Source: JAGCJX01 sp045638645 (GTDB lineage: Bacteria > Bacteroidota > Bacteroidia > Bacteroidales > UBA932). Taken from it: a DNA stretch of 64,000 nucleotides. Shown one piece after another: positions 45,510 to 54,156 of the stretch. Each line of letters opens with the position of its first letter. Positions within the stretch are counted from its first letter, which is position 1. Below the pieces are notes generated by a model. The model saw only the letters and a list, made by a program, of their open reading frames with translations. It had not been told where the DNA came from and did not search any database. The stretch is from NCBI GenBank assembly GCA_045638645.1, contig JAZUBU010000020.1, positions 21,677-85,676 of the forward strand, written 5' to 3'. The position numbers were made by a program, and so were the translations under genes.

Positions 45510-46091
45510 CTATTTCAGCATTTGATCAATGGTTTGAACCAGGCTGGCGAATTCATCTTCCTTGAACAGACGGGTGAGCATCACAATTTTACCTTCCTTG
45601 TCAATCAGGACATTGCGGGTAATTCCGGCAGTGCGCAACGCATATTTGGCAAACACGTCTGCCCCGGGATCCAAGGCCAACGGATAGGTAACACCCGTAG
45701 ATTCTGCCAATTGCAGCACCTTCTCAACCGGTTCATCCCGGTCAATTCCCAGGAGCACAAAATTCGGGTTGTCCTTGTGGCGTTGCCAGATCTGCTTCTC
45801 AATGTGCGGCATTTCCTGACGGCAGATACCACACCAGCTCGCTGTAAACTGTAGCATCACAACTTTGCCTCGCTGGTCTGCCAGGTTGACCGAATAGCCA
45901 TCGGTGAGTTTTACCGTAAAATCCGGAGCCACATCCCCTACCCGGACCAGGTAACCGTTCTCATCTGCGACCAGGGTATCCTCAACGGCCACTTCCGGAG
46001 TTTGCGGAACGGGGGCAACCTGATTGCGGTTGCGACAAGCACTTGTACCCAACAAGATACAAGCCAATACAAATAAACAGAATCTTCTCAT
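45510..46091 (-). CDS. TlpA-family thiol-disulfide oxidoreductase, lipoprotein
   Basis: A 193-residue protein with a lipobox (ILLGTSAC, Cys19) and an AhpC/TSA-type thioredoxin fold. VGDVAPDFTVKLTDGYSVNL leads to QFTASWCGICRQEMPHIE, with Cys87 and Cys90. A C-terminal thioredoxin strand IVMLTRLFKEDEF follows. It acts in the periplasm as a reductase or redox partner. Divergent from the PAS gene. Confidence 0.88.
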   Translation of the reverse strand: MRRFCLFVLACILLGTSACRNRNQVAPVPQTPEVAVEDTLVADENGYLVRVGDVAPDFTVKLTDGYSVNLADQRGKVVMLQFTASWCGICRQEMPHIEKQIWQRHKDNPNFVLLGIDRDEPVEKVLQLAESTGVTYPLALDPGADVFAKYALRTAGITRNVLIDKEGKIVMLTRLFKEDEFASLVQTIDQMLK

Positions 46092-46128
46092 CGTTGTAAG
46101 TAAATCAAATTTGAAACCAAAATAATAC

Positions 46129-46136
46129 TATTTTTG
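46129..46136 (+). promoter_or_regulatory. -7 box before the PAS gene
   Basis: TATTTTTG lies 17 bases before the ATG. TTTG at 46110-46113 gives a short 15-base spacer. Confidence 0.45.
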
Positions 46137-46153
46137 CGAAAAAAACAAGTACC

Positions 46154-46492
46154 ATGAACGAAGGATACGCTTGGGCACAAGAAATGAACTGTGCCGTCAC
46201 CGTTTGCGACAAAGAGGCAAACATTATTTTCATGAACGACAAGGCTCGGAGTACCTTTGCATCCCACGGAGATCTCCTCGGCAAAAATCTCAAGGACTGC
46301 CACCCGGAACATGCCTGGAAAACCATCCAGACCCTGTTGGAAAATGGAGGATCCAATGCCTACACCATCTTCAAAAAAGGCGTAAAGAAAATGATCTATC
46401 AGACCGCCTGGTTCCAAAATGGCGCGGTGGCCGGTCTCGTAGAAATCTCCATGATCATCCCGGAAGACATGCCTCATTTCGTACGGGGATAA
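46154..46492 (+). CDS. Stand-alone PAS-domain protein
   Basis: A 112-residue soluble protein that is essentially one PAS fold: MNCAVTVCDKEANIIFMNDK, FASHGDLLGKNLKDCHPEHA and a final FQNGAVAGLVEISMIIPED. It resembles the PAS modules that sense ligands or redox in sensor proteins, but it has no output domain. It is followed 31 bases later by an Mpv17-like membrane protein in the same direction, so they may form a pair. The signal sensed is unknown. Confidence 0.72.
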   Translation: MNEGYAWAQEMNCAVTVCDKEANIIFMNDKARSTFASHGDLLGKNLKDCHPEHAWKTIQTLLENGGSNAYTIFKKGVKKMIYQTAWFQNGAVAGLVEISMIIPEDMPHFVRG

Positions 46493-46523
46493 GTCTTCAA
46501 CCCACAAAACAAACAACAAACCC

Positions 46524-47207
46524 ATGAAAAGAACAGACTTTTACTTTATCATCGTCCTCTTGGCAATCTTCCTGCCCTTCTTCCTCTCCACCCCTTTGTA
46601 TGAAGCCTACAAAGCCTTCAATGCCGATCATGGCATGTTCATGAGCTTTCTTAAATTCGGCATCCTCTCCACCCTGGGAGAAATGTTGGGTGCGCGCATC
46701 AGCCGAGGCGAATACCTGCCCAAAGGTTTTGGGATGGTTCCCAAAATGCTGGTATGGGGCGTCCTGGGGATGTTCATCAACGGAGCCATGACCGTTTTTT
46801 CATCCGGTATTCCAACCCTCATGCAAAACCTGGGCATGCCCGACACCCTGGCCACCTTCCAAGGTCCGCTGAGTTGGGGAAAATTTGCCATTGCCCTGTC
46901 CATCTCTGTAGCGATGAATACCTTCTTCGCTCCAGTCTTCATGACCTTCCACAAGATTACTGATATGCACATCCACAACCACGGAGGCCGCTTGTCAGCA
47001 CTGGTCACACCCATCCCCATGGGCAAACTCATGGCCGAGCTGGACTGGAAAAAACAATGGGGATTCGTCTTCAAGAAAACGATCCCCCTGTTCTGGTATC
47101 CGGCTCATACCATTACTTTTTTGTTGCCGGGCGAATTACGCGTATTGTTTGCAGCCCTCTTGGGCATTGTACTCGGTGTACTGTTAGCGGTTGCTGCTAA
47201 GAAATAA
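46524..47207 (+). CDS. Membrane protein, Mpv17/PMP22-like
   Basis: A 227-residue integral membrane protein with four to five hydrophobic segments. Segments include FYFIIVLLAIFLPFFLSTPL, VWGVLGMFINGAMTVFSSGI and ITFLLPGELRVLFAALLGIV. The middle has FMTFHKITDMHIHNHGG. It is called Mpv17/PMP22-like in some Bacteroides annotations, as I recall; I cannot prove homology. It follows the PAS gene by 31 bases and overlaps the convergent transglutaminase-like gene by 24 bases. Function unknown. Confidence 0.65.
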   Translation: MKRTDFYFIIVLLAIFLPFFLSTPLYEAYKAFNADHGMFMSFLKFGILSTLGEMLGARISRGEYLPKGFGMVPKMLVWGVLGMFINGAMTVFSSGIPTLMQNLGMPDTLATFQGPLSWGKFAIALSISVAMNTFFAPVFMTFHKITDMHIHNHGGRLSALVTPIPMGKLMAELDWKKQWGFVFKKTIPLFWYPAHTITFLLPGELRVLFAALLGIVLGVLLAVAAKK

Positions 47208-48680
47208 GCTCGGCAGGACCTCTTCCACTTTGACCATATCAGGCATATTCATACCTACATCAGCTCCAATGTACGTCGGATCGGAGATGGTGTAGGTTTT
47301 TCCTTTGTACTGCAGGGTCGTTCCTTCCACCTTTTCGGTAAAACATACAGCCGTCGCCATGTGGCCCGGATAACGGACCAGGACGACATCCAGATTCATA
47401 AGTTCCCGTACCAACAAGGCAAATAGCACGGAACGGTCTTCGCAATCGCTGTAGGGGTAGAAGAACAATTCCTCGGCAAACAACGGTCTTTCGCAGCCGA
47501 ACTGATCCCGGTCGGTTTTGTATTCAAAGCCGGTTTGCACCAGGTTGATCAGGATATTGGCAGCTTCGCGCTGTGTCTTTCCTTCCAAAATCGGTTGCAG
47601 ACATTCCTTCATCAGGGTAATGTTCGGTTCCGAGAAACGCACCGACGAATAGACATTGAAGTCGTTGGAAGCGGGATAATTTTCATAGAAGGCTTTCAAA
47701 CCCGGATTGACGGTCATTTTCATCTTCACCGCCGGATAACGTTTGGATTGGATGGTCCGGACTTCCTCCTTGCTGGCAGAAGGGAATTTCGGGGGTGTTG
47801 CGATGAACAGATCCAACTGTTTCTCCTGAGGGAATTTGAAATTACAGATGTAGCAGGAACCCCCATCGCATTGGAAACCATCATCCATGATGTAGAACGA
47901 CTCCCCGTCCAGGGAGAATCTTCCTCGGTTCACCAGACGGTTCTCGGAAGCCATCAACAGGTAAATGTGTTCATTTTTCCGCATCAGACGGGCACTGTAT
48001 CCCGATTGGCTCAACAAAAAGAATTGTACCAGCACAGCCTGATCCTTTTGGGAGGTATATTGTTGGGCACAACGTTGGGTCATTTCAAAAACAGCCCAAT
48101 CCGGCAAAAGATATTGTTCCTTGTACAATTGGATGTCCGCCAATACTTGCGCAAAGCGACCGTCAGCGCACTGGTCCCAGGCTTGGGAAATGGCATCTTC
48201 AGAAACACCATGCATCGTGAGCGAACCCGCTGCCTTTGCCATGTTGACCGGAATACCGTAATAGTCCAATTCATAACGGGGAATTCTCGGTTCCTTCGGC
48301 CGAACGGGCATCGGCTCCACGCGAGGAATCGGAATGGCTCCCAAATTCACACGAGAATCATCCGGCACTTTCAGGTCTGGAAGGTCAATCGTAGGATCAT
48401 CCAAGGTCGGCGGAGGAGGAGCAACGGGGGGAACGACCGGTTTCGGACCGGGATCCAAAGGTTCCGCCGGCAACATCTCAAACTCTTTCCATGCCTTTTT
48501 CAAATAGTCTGAAAACTCGGCATTGATGCGAGCATAGTAATCATCAAACGATTGTTGACGTTCTTTCTTAAAGCGTTCAAATTCGCTACGGTAATCCTGT
48601 GCAGAAACAAGTCCTTGGGCACAGGTCATCATACCGGCCAAGAACAAAGATGCACAAATCAGGGATGGACTGTTTTTCAT
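47184..48680 (-). CDS. Secreted transglutaminase-like protein with proline-rich linker
   Basis: A 498-residue exported protein. Signal peptide ends MTCAQGLVSA. Residues 30-75 are helical and basic, 75-110 a proline-rich stretch (PKPVVPPVAPPPPTLDDP), and 110-500 globular. The C-terminal part has a transglutaminase-like triad: Cys in YPYSDCEDRSVLFALL, His in RYPGHMATAVCF and Asp in YTISDPTYIG. These folds act as peptidases or crosslinkers; which one applies here is unknown. It has no operon partner on the same strand. Confidence 0.7.
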   Translation of the reverse strand: MKNSPSLICASLFLAGMMTCAQGLVSAQDYRSEFERFKKERQQSFDDYYARINAEFSDYLKKAWKEFEMLPAEPLDPGPKPVVPPVAPPPPTLDDPTIDLPDLKVPDDSRVNLGAIPIPRVEPMPVRPKEPRIPRYELDYYGIPVNMAKAAGSLTMHGVSEDAISQAWDQCADGRFAQVLADIQLYKEQYLLPDWAVFEMTQRCAQQYTSQKDQAVLVQFFLLSQSGYSARLMRKNEHIYLLMASENRLVNRGRFSLDGESFYIMDDGFQCDGGSCYICNFKFPQEKQLDLFIATPPKFPSASKEEVRTIQSKRYPAVKMKMTVNPGLKAFYENYPASNDFNVYSSVRFSEPNITLMKECLQPILEGKTQREAANILINLVQTGFEYKTDRDQFGCERPLFAEELFFYPYSDCEDRSVLFALLVRELMNLDVVLVRYPGHMATAVCFTEKVEGTTLQYKGKTYTISDPTYIGADVGMNMPDMVKVEEVLPSLFLSSNR

Positions 48681-48703
48681 AAAAGGTCTAATCTATTTGA
48701 AAA

Positions 48704-48737
48704 GAATCGGGACACTGTTGTTTTGTGACCCGATTCT
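48704..48737 (-). terminator. Terminator after yitT-like gene
   Basis: GAATCGGG / CCCGATTC forms an 8-9 bp stem with an inner mismatch; TTTTC follows on the minus strand. Confidence 0.65.
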
Positions 48738-48752
48738 CAATTATTTTTTCAA

Positions 48753-49610
48753 CTATTGAGATTTTCGCTCGACGCCATAGACCGCGGTCACAGGAACAGT
48801 CATCATAAAGACATCCGGATCCACGGCTTTGGCCAGCTTCGTAATTTCGTTGGAAGAGTTCTTTCGGCTGACCACCATGAGCACTTCCTGATCGTCCTGC
48901 AATGCCCAATGAATCGAATACACCGGACGGGCACCTTCAACCGACGTAGCATTCAATTGTTCGGCAATTTCACGATTCTTCTTGGAAACAATCAATGTCT
49001 GAACAGACTGCTGTGCACCGGTTGTCATCATATCTACAGCATACGAAAATGCAATGATTTCAATGTAACCATAGACCACATCCTGGAGGCTCTTGTCGGG
49101 CAAAAGCAAGATAGAAATGATAATCAAAGAGTCACAAACCAGGTAGATCCGGCCAGGAGAGATATTTTTGTACTTATTGATGGAAAGGGCAACAATGTCC
49201 GTTCCTCCCGTACTTCCTCCTTGGGTAAAAATGATGGAAATACCGATCCCGCTGAGTGCTCCACCAATCAGGGCATTGATGAGATTTTCTTCAATACCGG
49301 AAGAAAATTCCACAAGACCTGGAATCATGGGCATGAAATGGAAGAGCAAAAAGCTCATCACCACACAATAGATTGTCTTGATACCAAAGCCTTTACCCAA
49401 AATAATGAATCCAAAAATCAACAAGAGGGCATCTATCGCAAATTTCGCATAGGAGATGGGAATCATCGGCAAACCATAATGTATCACAGAGGCCAGACCG
49501 GCAATACCCCCTCCTGTAATTTCATGCGGATTCAAAAATGCAACCCATCCAAAAACAAATACTGCCAGACCCAAGGTCATGATCAAGTATTCTTTTACAA
49601 ACTTCATCAT
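48753..49610 (-). CDS. YitT-family membrane protein (DUF161/DUF2179)
   Basis: A 285-residue protein with five to six membrane segments and a C-terminal cytoplasmic DUF2179 domain. Landmarks: LNPHEITGGGIAGLASVIHY, GIGISIIFTQGGSTGGTDIV and the end QEVLMVVSRKNSSNEITKL plus DPDVFMMTVPVTAVYG. The family is widespread, and its transport function is not firmly known. It has its own terminator. The gene is divergent from the tyrosine recombinase. Confidence 0.9.
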   Translation of the reverse strand: MMKFVKEYLIMTLGLAVFVFGWVAFLNPHEITGGGIAGLASVIHYGLPMIPISYAKFAIDALLLIFGFIILGKGFGIKTIYCVVMSFLLFHFMPMIPGLVEFSSGIEENLINALIGGALSGIGISIIFTQGGSTGGTDIVALSINKYKNISPGRIYLVCDSLIIISILLLPDKSLQDVVYGYIEIIAFSYAVDMMTTGAQQSVQTLIVSKKNREIAEQLNATSVEGARPVYSIHWALQDDQEVLMVVSRKNSSNEITKLAKAVDPDVFMMTVPVTAVYGVERKSQ

Positions 49611-49684
49611 ATTGTTACAAGTTATTTGTCCGCGAATTTAAGAAACTTTATTCAATAATAAACCCTAACTTTAAACAATCTGAT

Positions 49685-50653
49685 ATGACAAATTACGCTT
49701 TCTTCGTCAACAGTTCCGTCCCCATGGACGTCTGTATGCAACCTGTGGATTTTTTTGTTTTTATTGAGAAGGAGATCGAGAAGCTGCGGACAGAAAACCG
49801 TTTCCGTACAGCAGACACCTATGTTTCCGCATTGAGAAGCCTGCGAGGTTTTGTGGGGACCCCAGAACTTTCCATTGAAAACATGACCCAGCAACTCGTC
49901 ATGGAATATGAACATTGGCTGAAAGGCAGAGGCATCCAACGCAACAGCTCGTCATTCTACATGCGTATTTTGAGAGCCTGCTACAACAAAGCCATCAAAT
50001 CTCACAATCTGCCGAATCTTCACCCTTTCCAGCATGTCTATACGGGAGTGGATAAAACGAACAAACGGGCCATCCGCCTGGAAACACTGCAACGGCTAAA
50101 GAAACTCGACCTGACGCGACATCCCAACGAGGAATGGGCCCGGGACCTTTTCCTGTTCAGTTTCTACACCCGCGGGATGTCCTTTGTGGACATGGCCCTG
50201 CTGAGACCGGACAACATTCGTGACGGATACCTGATGTACTGTAGAAAAAAGACCAGCCAACACCTGCGCATGCGCTGGGAACGTTGTATGCTGGATATTG
50301 TAAACCGTTACAACGGCATGCAGGGAGAATACCTGCTTCCTATTCTTCAATATCCGGGACGAAAAACCCCAGAGAACCCCAAGGAGATCCAAAAACTTTA
50401 CGATAGTGCGCTCCACAAAGTCAACCAGCAACTAAAAATGCTTTCCGCGAAATTACAGTTGGACAACCCGCTCTCCACCTATGTGGCACGGCATGCCTGG
50501 GCCAGCATCGCACAACAAAAGCAAATCCCGTTGTCCATCATCAGCGCCAGCATGGGACACCAATCTGAAAAGACAACGAGAATCTACTTGGAGAACATCG
50601 ACACAGAAAAGCTGGACAAAGCCAACAAACTGATTCTGAAGGATATTCTTTAA
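49685..50653 (+). CDS. Tyrosine site-specific recombinase (integrase-type)
   Basis: A 322-residue recombinase. The N-terminal SAM-like DNA-binding domain is about 20-110. The catalytic residues are Arg163 in FSFYTRGMSFVDM, a Lys near 188 in CRKKTSQ, Arg269 and His270 in STYVARHAWAS, His292 in MGHQSEKTTRI, and the nucleophile Tyr301 in RIYLENI. The RGM and YVARH variants are usual for Bacteroidales invertases and mobile-element integrases. No element body, inverted repeats or tRNA lies nearby. Its stop abuts the GH3 gene without a gap. Confidence 0.9.
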   Translation: MTNYAFFVNSSVPMDVCMQPVDFFVFIEKEIEKLRTENRFRTADTYVSALRSLRGFVGTPELSIENMTQQLVMEYEHWLKGRGIQRNSSSFYMRILRACYNKAIKSHNLPNLHPFQHVYTGVDKTNKRAIRLETLQRLKKLDLTRHPNEEWARDLFLFSFYTRGMSFVDMALLRPDNIRDGYLMYCRKKTSQHLRMRWERCMLDIVNRYNGMQGEYLLPILQYPGRKTPENPKEIQKLYDSALHKVNQQLKMLSAKLQLDNPLSTYVARHAWASIAQQKQIPLSIISASMGHQSEKTTRIYLENIDTEKLDKANKLILKDIL

Positions 50654-52426
50654 TTATTCCAAATTATCGATGAAAGCGTCCCCTTCCGGGACAGCCTGCT
50701 GATTCACCACCTCGATCGGGGTCAAGGTAACCGGCAAAACCCCCTTGGCCTCGATTTCACCCGCCAACAAGCGCGCCACCGCGGCATTGTTGTAGTCGGT
50801 GTTGTAATGGGCTATGACGAACGCTTCCAATGAACCGAGATTTTTGAACAGGGTCATACCGTAAGGAATTCCGAAGAAAGCCATCACCAATTGAGGGCGA
50901 TCCGGTTCAGCCATCCAGGCATCCATGGCTTGAACCTGCCAGTCGTTCATACCAAAGGCACGCTGGGGATTGCGGTGTGTATGGTGAAAACCGATAATAA
51001 CCGTCTTGTATTCCGCTTCAAGCTTTGCCTTCAACACTTGAAACTCTTCCAACGTGGCATCCGCCGGCATTAAATAAGAATCCAACTTCCGATAAGCGGA
51101 CAGGGCTTCTCCCAACATTGCCTGCTCAGTCTGATCTGCCGGATGGAAGCCCAGGTAGGCCACCTTCTCCTCTGCAAGCGGAAATGCTTCGGCCGTCATC
51201 CGCTGCACACCATTTTCAAAAAGAATCATGGTTTCTTCCCCGATACGGTACACCAGCTCGCTGTACTCCCGTTTGTTCAACTCTTGGAGCAATGCCGCCT
51301 TGGTAATCTTCATCCGCGGCTGGTCCAGGGGCAACAAGCCCAAATCATACTTCAGACGGAGTACCTTCCGGACACGCTCGTCCAGGTCTTCGCGAGAGAT
51401 CCGGCCACGACGGACCGCCTTGACCATCTTGCGGATGGATCCCGGCACGTCACTCGGCATCAGAAGGATGTCCACACCGGCTTCGTAAGCGGCCAAGGGA
51501 ATTTCGTCCGGTGCCAGATGATTGGCCACTCCCTTCATTCCCAATGCATCGGTAATGACAATACCCTCAAATCCCAACTCTTCCTTCAGCAAACCGGTAA
51601 CCATCGGTTTGGAAAGCGAGGACGGTGTCCCAGTAGAATCCAGGGCAGGAACGTTCAAATGCCCCAACATCACCATCTCCACATCTTCGCGTCGGATGAG
51701 TTCCCGAAACGGATATAGTTCGATCGAATCCAGACGGGCCCGGTCAAAATTCAGCACAGGCAGGTCGTGGTGGGAATCGACCGAAGTATCGCCGTGACCA
51801 GGGAAGTGTTTGAGAGAAACGGCCATACCGGCATCCTGCATCCCCCGGATATAGGCTGCGGCATACGTCGTAACCCGCTCGGGATCTTCCCCAAAAGAGC
51901 GGACGTTGATGACCGGATTGTTCGGGTTGTTGTTCACATCCACCACCGGCGCAAAATTCACCTGGAAACCGAACCGGCGCAACTGCTCCCCTACCTGCAA
52001 CCCCATTTCGTACACCAGTTCAGGGGAAGACAAACTACCCAATTGCATTTGCTGGGGAAATTTCACCACATCATCAAAACGCATGGACAATCCCCACTCA
52101 GCATCAATTGTCATGAGGAAGGGTATCTTCGGACGCTCAATCCAGTCGTTCATCAGGTCCGCTGCTGCCTGAAGATCACTGTACATCAGAATCAGACCAC
52201 CCAACTGGTATTTTCGGATGTACTCTTCGATCTGCGCCAAACGTTCGGGCGTCTGGCGGGAAGAAAATGAAACCACATACAACTGTCCGATTTTCTCGGT
52301 GAGACTCATCTCCTCCAGGATCTCGTTGACTACCTTCTCGCGAGCCATTTCATCTGCTGTTTGAGCAGAAATGGTGCCTCCGATACACATCAGAAGCACC
52401 ATCATCCACATTGTAAACTGATTCAT
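50654..52426 (-). CDS. Glycoside hydrolase family 3, beta-N-acetylhexosaminidase-like
   Basis: A 590-residue secreted enzyme. Signal peptide ends GGTISA. The conserved loop KHFPGHGDTSVDSHHDLP (206-223) is diagnostic of NagZ-type GH3 enzymes, and the nucleophile is Asp293 in VITDALGM. The C-terminal domain is of the GH3_C type. It probably cleaves N-acetylglucosamine from peptidoglycan or glycans at the envelope. The start overlaps the phosphohexomutase stop by one base, so the two are cotranscribed. Confidence 0.9.
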   Translation of the reverse strand: MNQFTMWMMVLLMCIGGTISAQTADEMAREKVVNEILEEMSLTEKIGQLYVVSFSSRQTPERLAQIEEYIRKYQLGGLILMYSDLQAAADLMNDWIERPKIPFLMTIDAEWGLSMRFDDVVKFPQQMQLGSLSSPELVYEMGLQVGEQLRRFGFQVNFAPVVDVNNNPNNPVINVRSFGEDPERVTTYAAAYIRGMQDAGMAVSLKHFPGHGDTSVDSHHDLPVLNFDRARLDSIELYPFRELIRREDVEMVMLGHLNVPALDSTGTPSSLSKPMVTGLLKEELGFEGIVITDALGMKGVANHLAPDEIPLAAYEAGVDILLMPSDVPGSIRKMVKAVRRGRISREDLDERVRKVLRLKYDLGLLPLDQPRMKITKAALLQELNKREYSELVYRIGEETMILFENGVQRMTAEAFPLAEEKVAYLGFHPADQTEQAMLGEALSAYRKLDSYLMPADATLEEFQVLKAKLEAEYKTVIIGFHHTHRNPQRAFGMNDWQVQAMDAWMAEPDRPQLVMAFFGIPYGMTLFKNLGSLEAFVIAHYNTDYNNAAVARLLAGEIEAKGVLPVTLTPIEVVNQQAVPEGDAFIDNLE

Positions 52427-54087
52427 TATTTATTGAATTGTTCCATCAAAGCTTTCAACTTCGCATCCACATCGTCACCTTTGACGCCGAAGTAAAATTT
52501 GATCTTCGGTTCTGTTCCGGAAGGACGGACAGAAACGACAGAACCGTCTTCCGCAAAGAATCGGAGCACATTGGACTTGGGCAGACCCGTCACCTCCGGT
52601 TGGTTGTAGTCCAATACCTTCACAACCTTCGAACCGGCCAGTTCTTTCGGCGGATTGTTTCGCAGATCCACCATCATTTGCGCAATTTGTTCCAAACCGT
52701 CTTTTCCTTTCTTGGTCAAGGAAATCAAAGACTCTTTGTACAAACCGTATTCATCGTAGATCCGTTGCAACAGACCGTACAAGGTCAGGCCTTGATCTGC
52801 AGCCCAAGCAGCACATTCTGCCACCATCACACAGGCAATCACAGCGTCCTTGTCGCGAACAAATTCACCCACGTTGAAACCGTAACTTTCTTCGCCACCG
52901 CCGATGAAGGTACGTTTGCCCTCGTTGTTGCGGATAACCTCTGCAATGTATTTGAAACCGGTCAGCACATCGTACATCTGAACACCGAAACGGTCCGCCA
53001 TCGCACGCATCAACTCGGTTGTTACAATGGTTTTTACCATGTAGGTATTTTCGTTCAATTTACCCAATTCGTGCCAACGGGTCAGCAGATAGTAAGTCAA
53101 CAGGGAAGCAGTCTGGTTACCGTTCAACAATTGGATCTTGCCTTCAGCGTCACGGACAGCAATACCGACGCGGTCTGCATCCGGATCCGTCGCCATCACC
53201 AGATCCGCTCCTTCGCGTTCTGCTACAGCAATCGCCATGGTCAAGGCAGAAGATTCTTCCGGATTCGGGGAAGCCACCGTCGGGAAGTTTCCATCACTGA
53301 TTTCCTGCTCCGGCACATTGAATATCTTTTCAAATCCGATCTGACGCAACGCGCGGGGAACCATCCGCACCCCACTTCCGTGCAAGGGAGTATAAACAAT
53401 CTTCAGGTCCCGATGACGGGCTACCGACTCAGGCGACAAGGTCAACGAAAGCACGGAATTCAGGTAAGCCTGATCCACATCTTCACCAATCGTATGGATA
53501 CGGCTGTGCGGACAAGTACCGAAACGGACCATCGAGGGATCGGTAATTTTCAGGACTTCTTCGATGACGTTCTTGTCATGCGGAGCTGTCAATTGGGCAC
53601 CATCCTGCCAATAAGCCTTGTATCCGTTGTACTCTTTCGGGTTGTGCGATGCTGTGATCATCACACCCACCTGGCATTGCAAATGACGGATCGAGAAACT
53701 CAATTCCGGAACCGGACGAAGGTTGTCAAAGAGAAACACGTCAAAACCATTCTCAGCAAACACACCGGCAGTGATGCAGGCAAAGTCAGCACTGTTGTTC
53801 CGGGAGTCATAAGAAATTGCCACGCGCAGGGCTTGATCCGGAAAACTTTTCCGAACGTAGTTTGCCAAGCCTTGGGTCGCCATACCAACAGTGTATTTGT
53901 TCATGCGGTTGGTTCCGATGCCCATGATGCCGCGCAAACCACCGGTACCGAATTCCAGGTTCTTATAAAATGCATCTTCCAATTCCTTCGGATCCCCATT
54001 CAACATGGCATTCACCCGGGTGCGGGTTTCGACGTCATAGGCTTCACCGGTCCACAACATCGCTCTTTCTCGATAGTTCATTTCCAT
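52426..54087 (-). CDS. Phosphoglucomutase/phosphomannomutase (alpha-D-phosphohexomutase)
   Basis: A 553-residue cytoplasmic enzyme. Phosphoserine loop MITASHNPKEYNGYKAYWQDG with Ser147; metal-binding DPDADRVG; sugar-binding GGGEESYG; phosphate-binding RPSGTEPKIKFYF. It interconverts hexose-1- and hexose-6-phosphates. It is the upstream gene of a pair with GH3. The start MEMNYRERAMLW is preferred. Confidence 0.93.
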   Translation of the reverse strand: MEMNYRERAMLWTGEAYDVETRTRVNAMLNGDPKELEDAFYKNLEFGTGGLRGIMGIGTNRMNKYTVGMATQGLANYVRKSFPDQALRVAISYDSRNNSADFACITAGVFAENGFDVFLFDNLRPVPELSFSIRHLQCQVGVMITASHNPKEYNGYKAYWQDGAQLTAPHDKNVIEEVLKITDPSMVRFGTCPHSRIHTIGEDVDQAYLNSVLSLTLSPESVARHRDLKIVYTPLHGSGVRMVPRALRQIGFEKIFNVPEQEISDGNFPTVASPNPEESSALTMAIAVAEREGADLVMATDPDADRVGIAVRDAEGKIQLLNGNQTASLLTYYLLTRWHELGKLNENTYMVKTIVTTELMRAMADRFGVQMYDVLTGFKYIAEVIRNNEGKRTFIGGGEESYGFNVGEFVRDKDAVIACVMVAECAAWAADQGLTLYGLLQRIYDEYGLYKESLISLTKKGKDGLEQIAQMMVDLRNNPPKELAGSKVVKVLDYNQPEVTGLPKSNVLRFFAEDGSVVSVRPSGTEPKIKFYFGVKGDDVDAKLKALMEQFNK

Positions 54088-54128
54088 AGTTGTAAATTTT
54101 GCTTGGTGCGAAGTTACTCATTATTCCA

Positions 54129-54136
54129 TATCTTTG
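54129..54136 (+). promoter_or_regulatory. -7 box before the THUMP-like methyltransferase
   Basis: TATCTTTG lies 20 bases before ATG 54157, fitting TAnnTTTG. Its -33 partner is imperfect. Confidence 0.45.
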
Positions 54137-54156
54137 CAAAGCAAAATCTTACCACA

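Noticed and set aside
52438..54156. Long plus-strand extension upstream of the THUMP-like methyltransferase
   Set aside because: It is an open frame antisense to the phosphohexomutase. The methyltransferase has its own ATG and a promoter box at 54129-54136.
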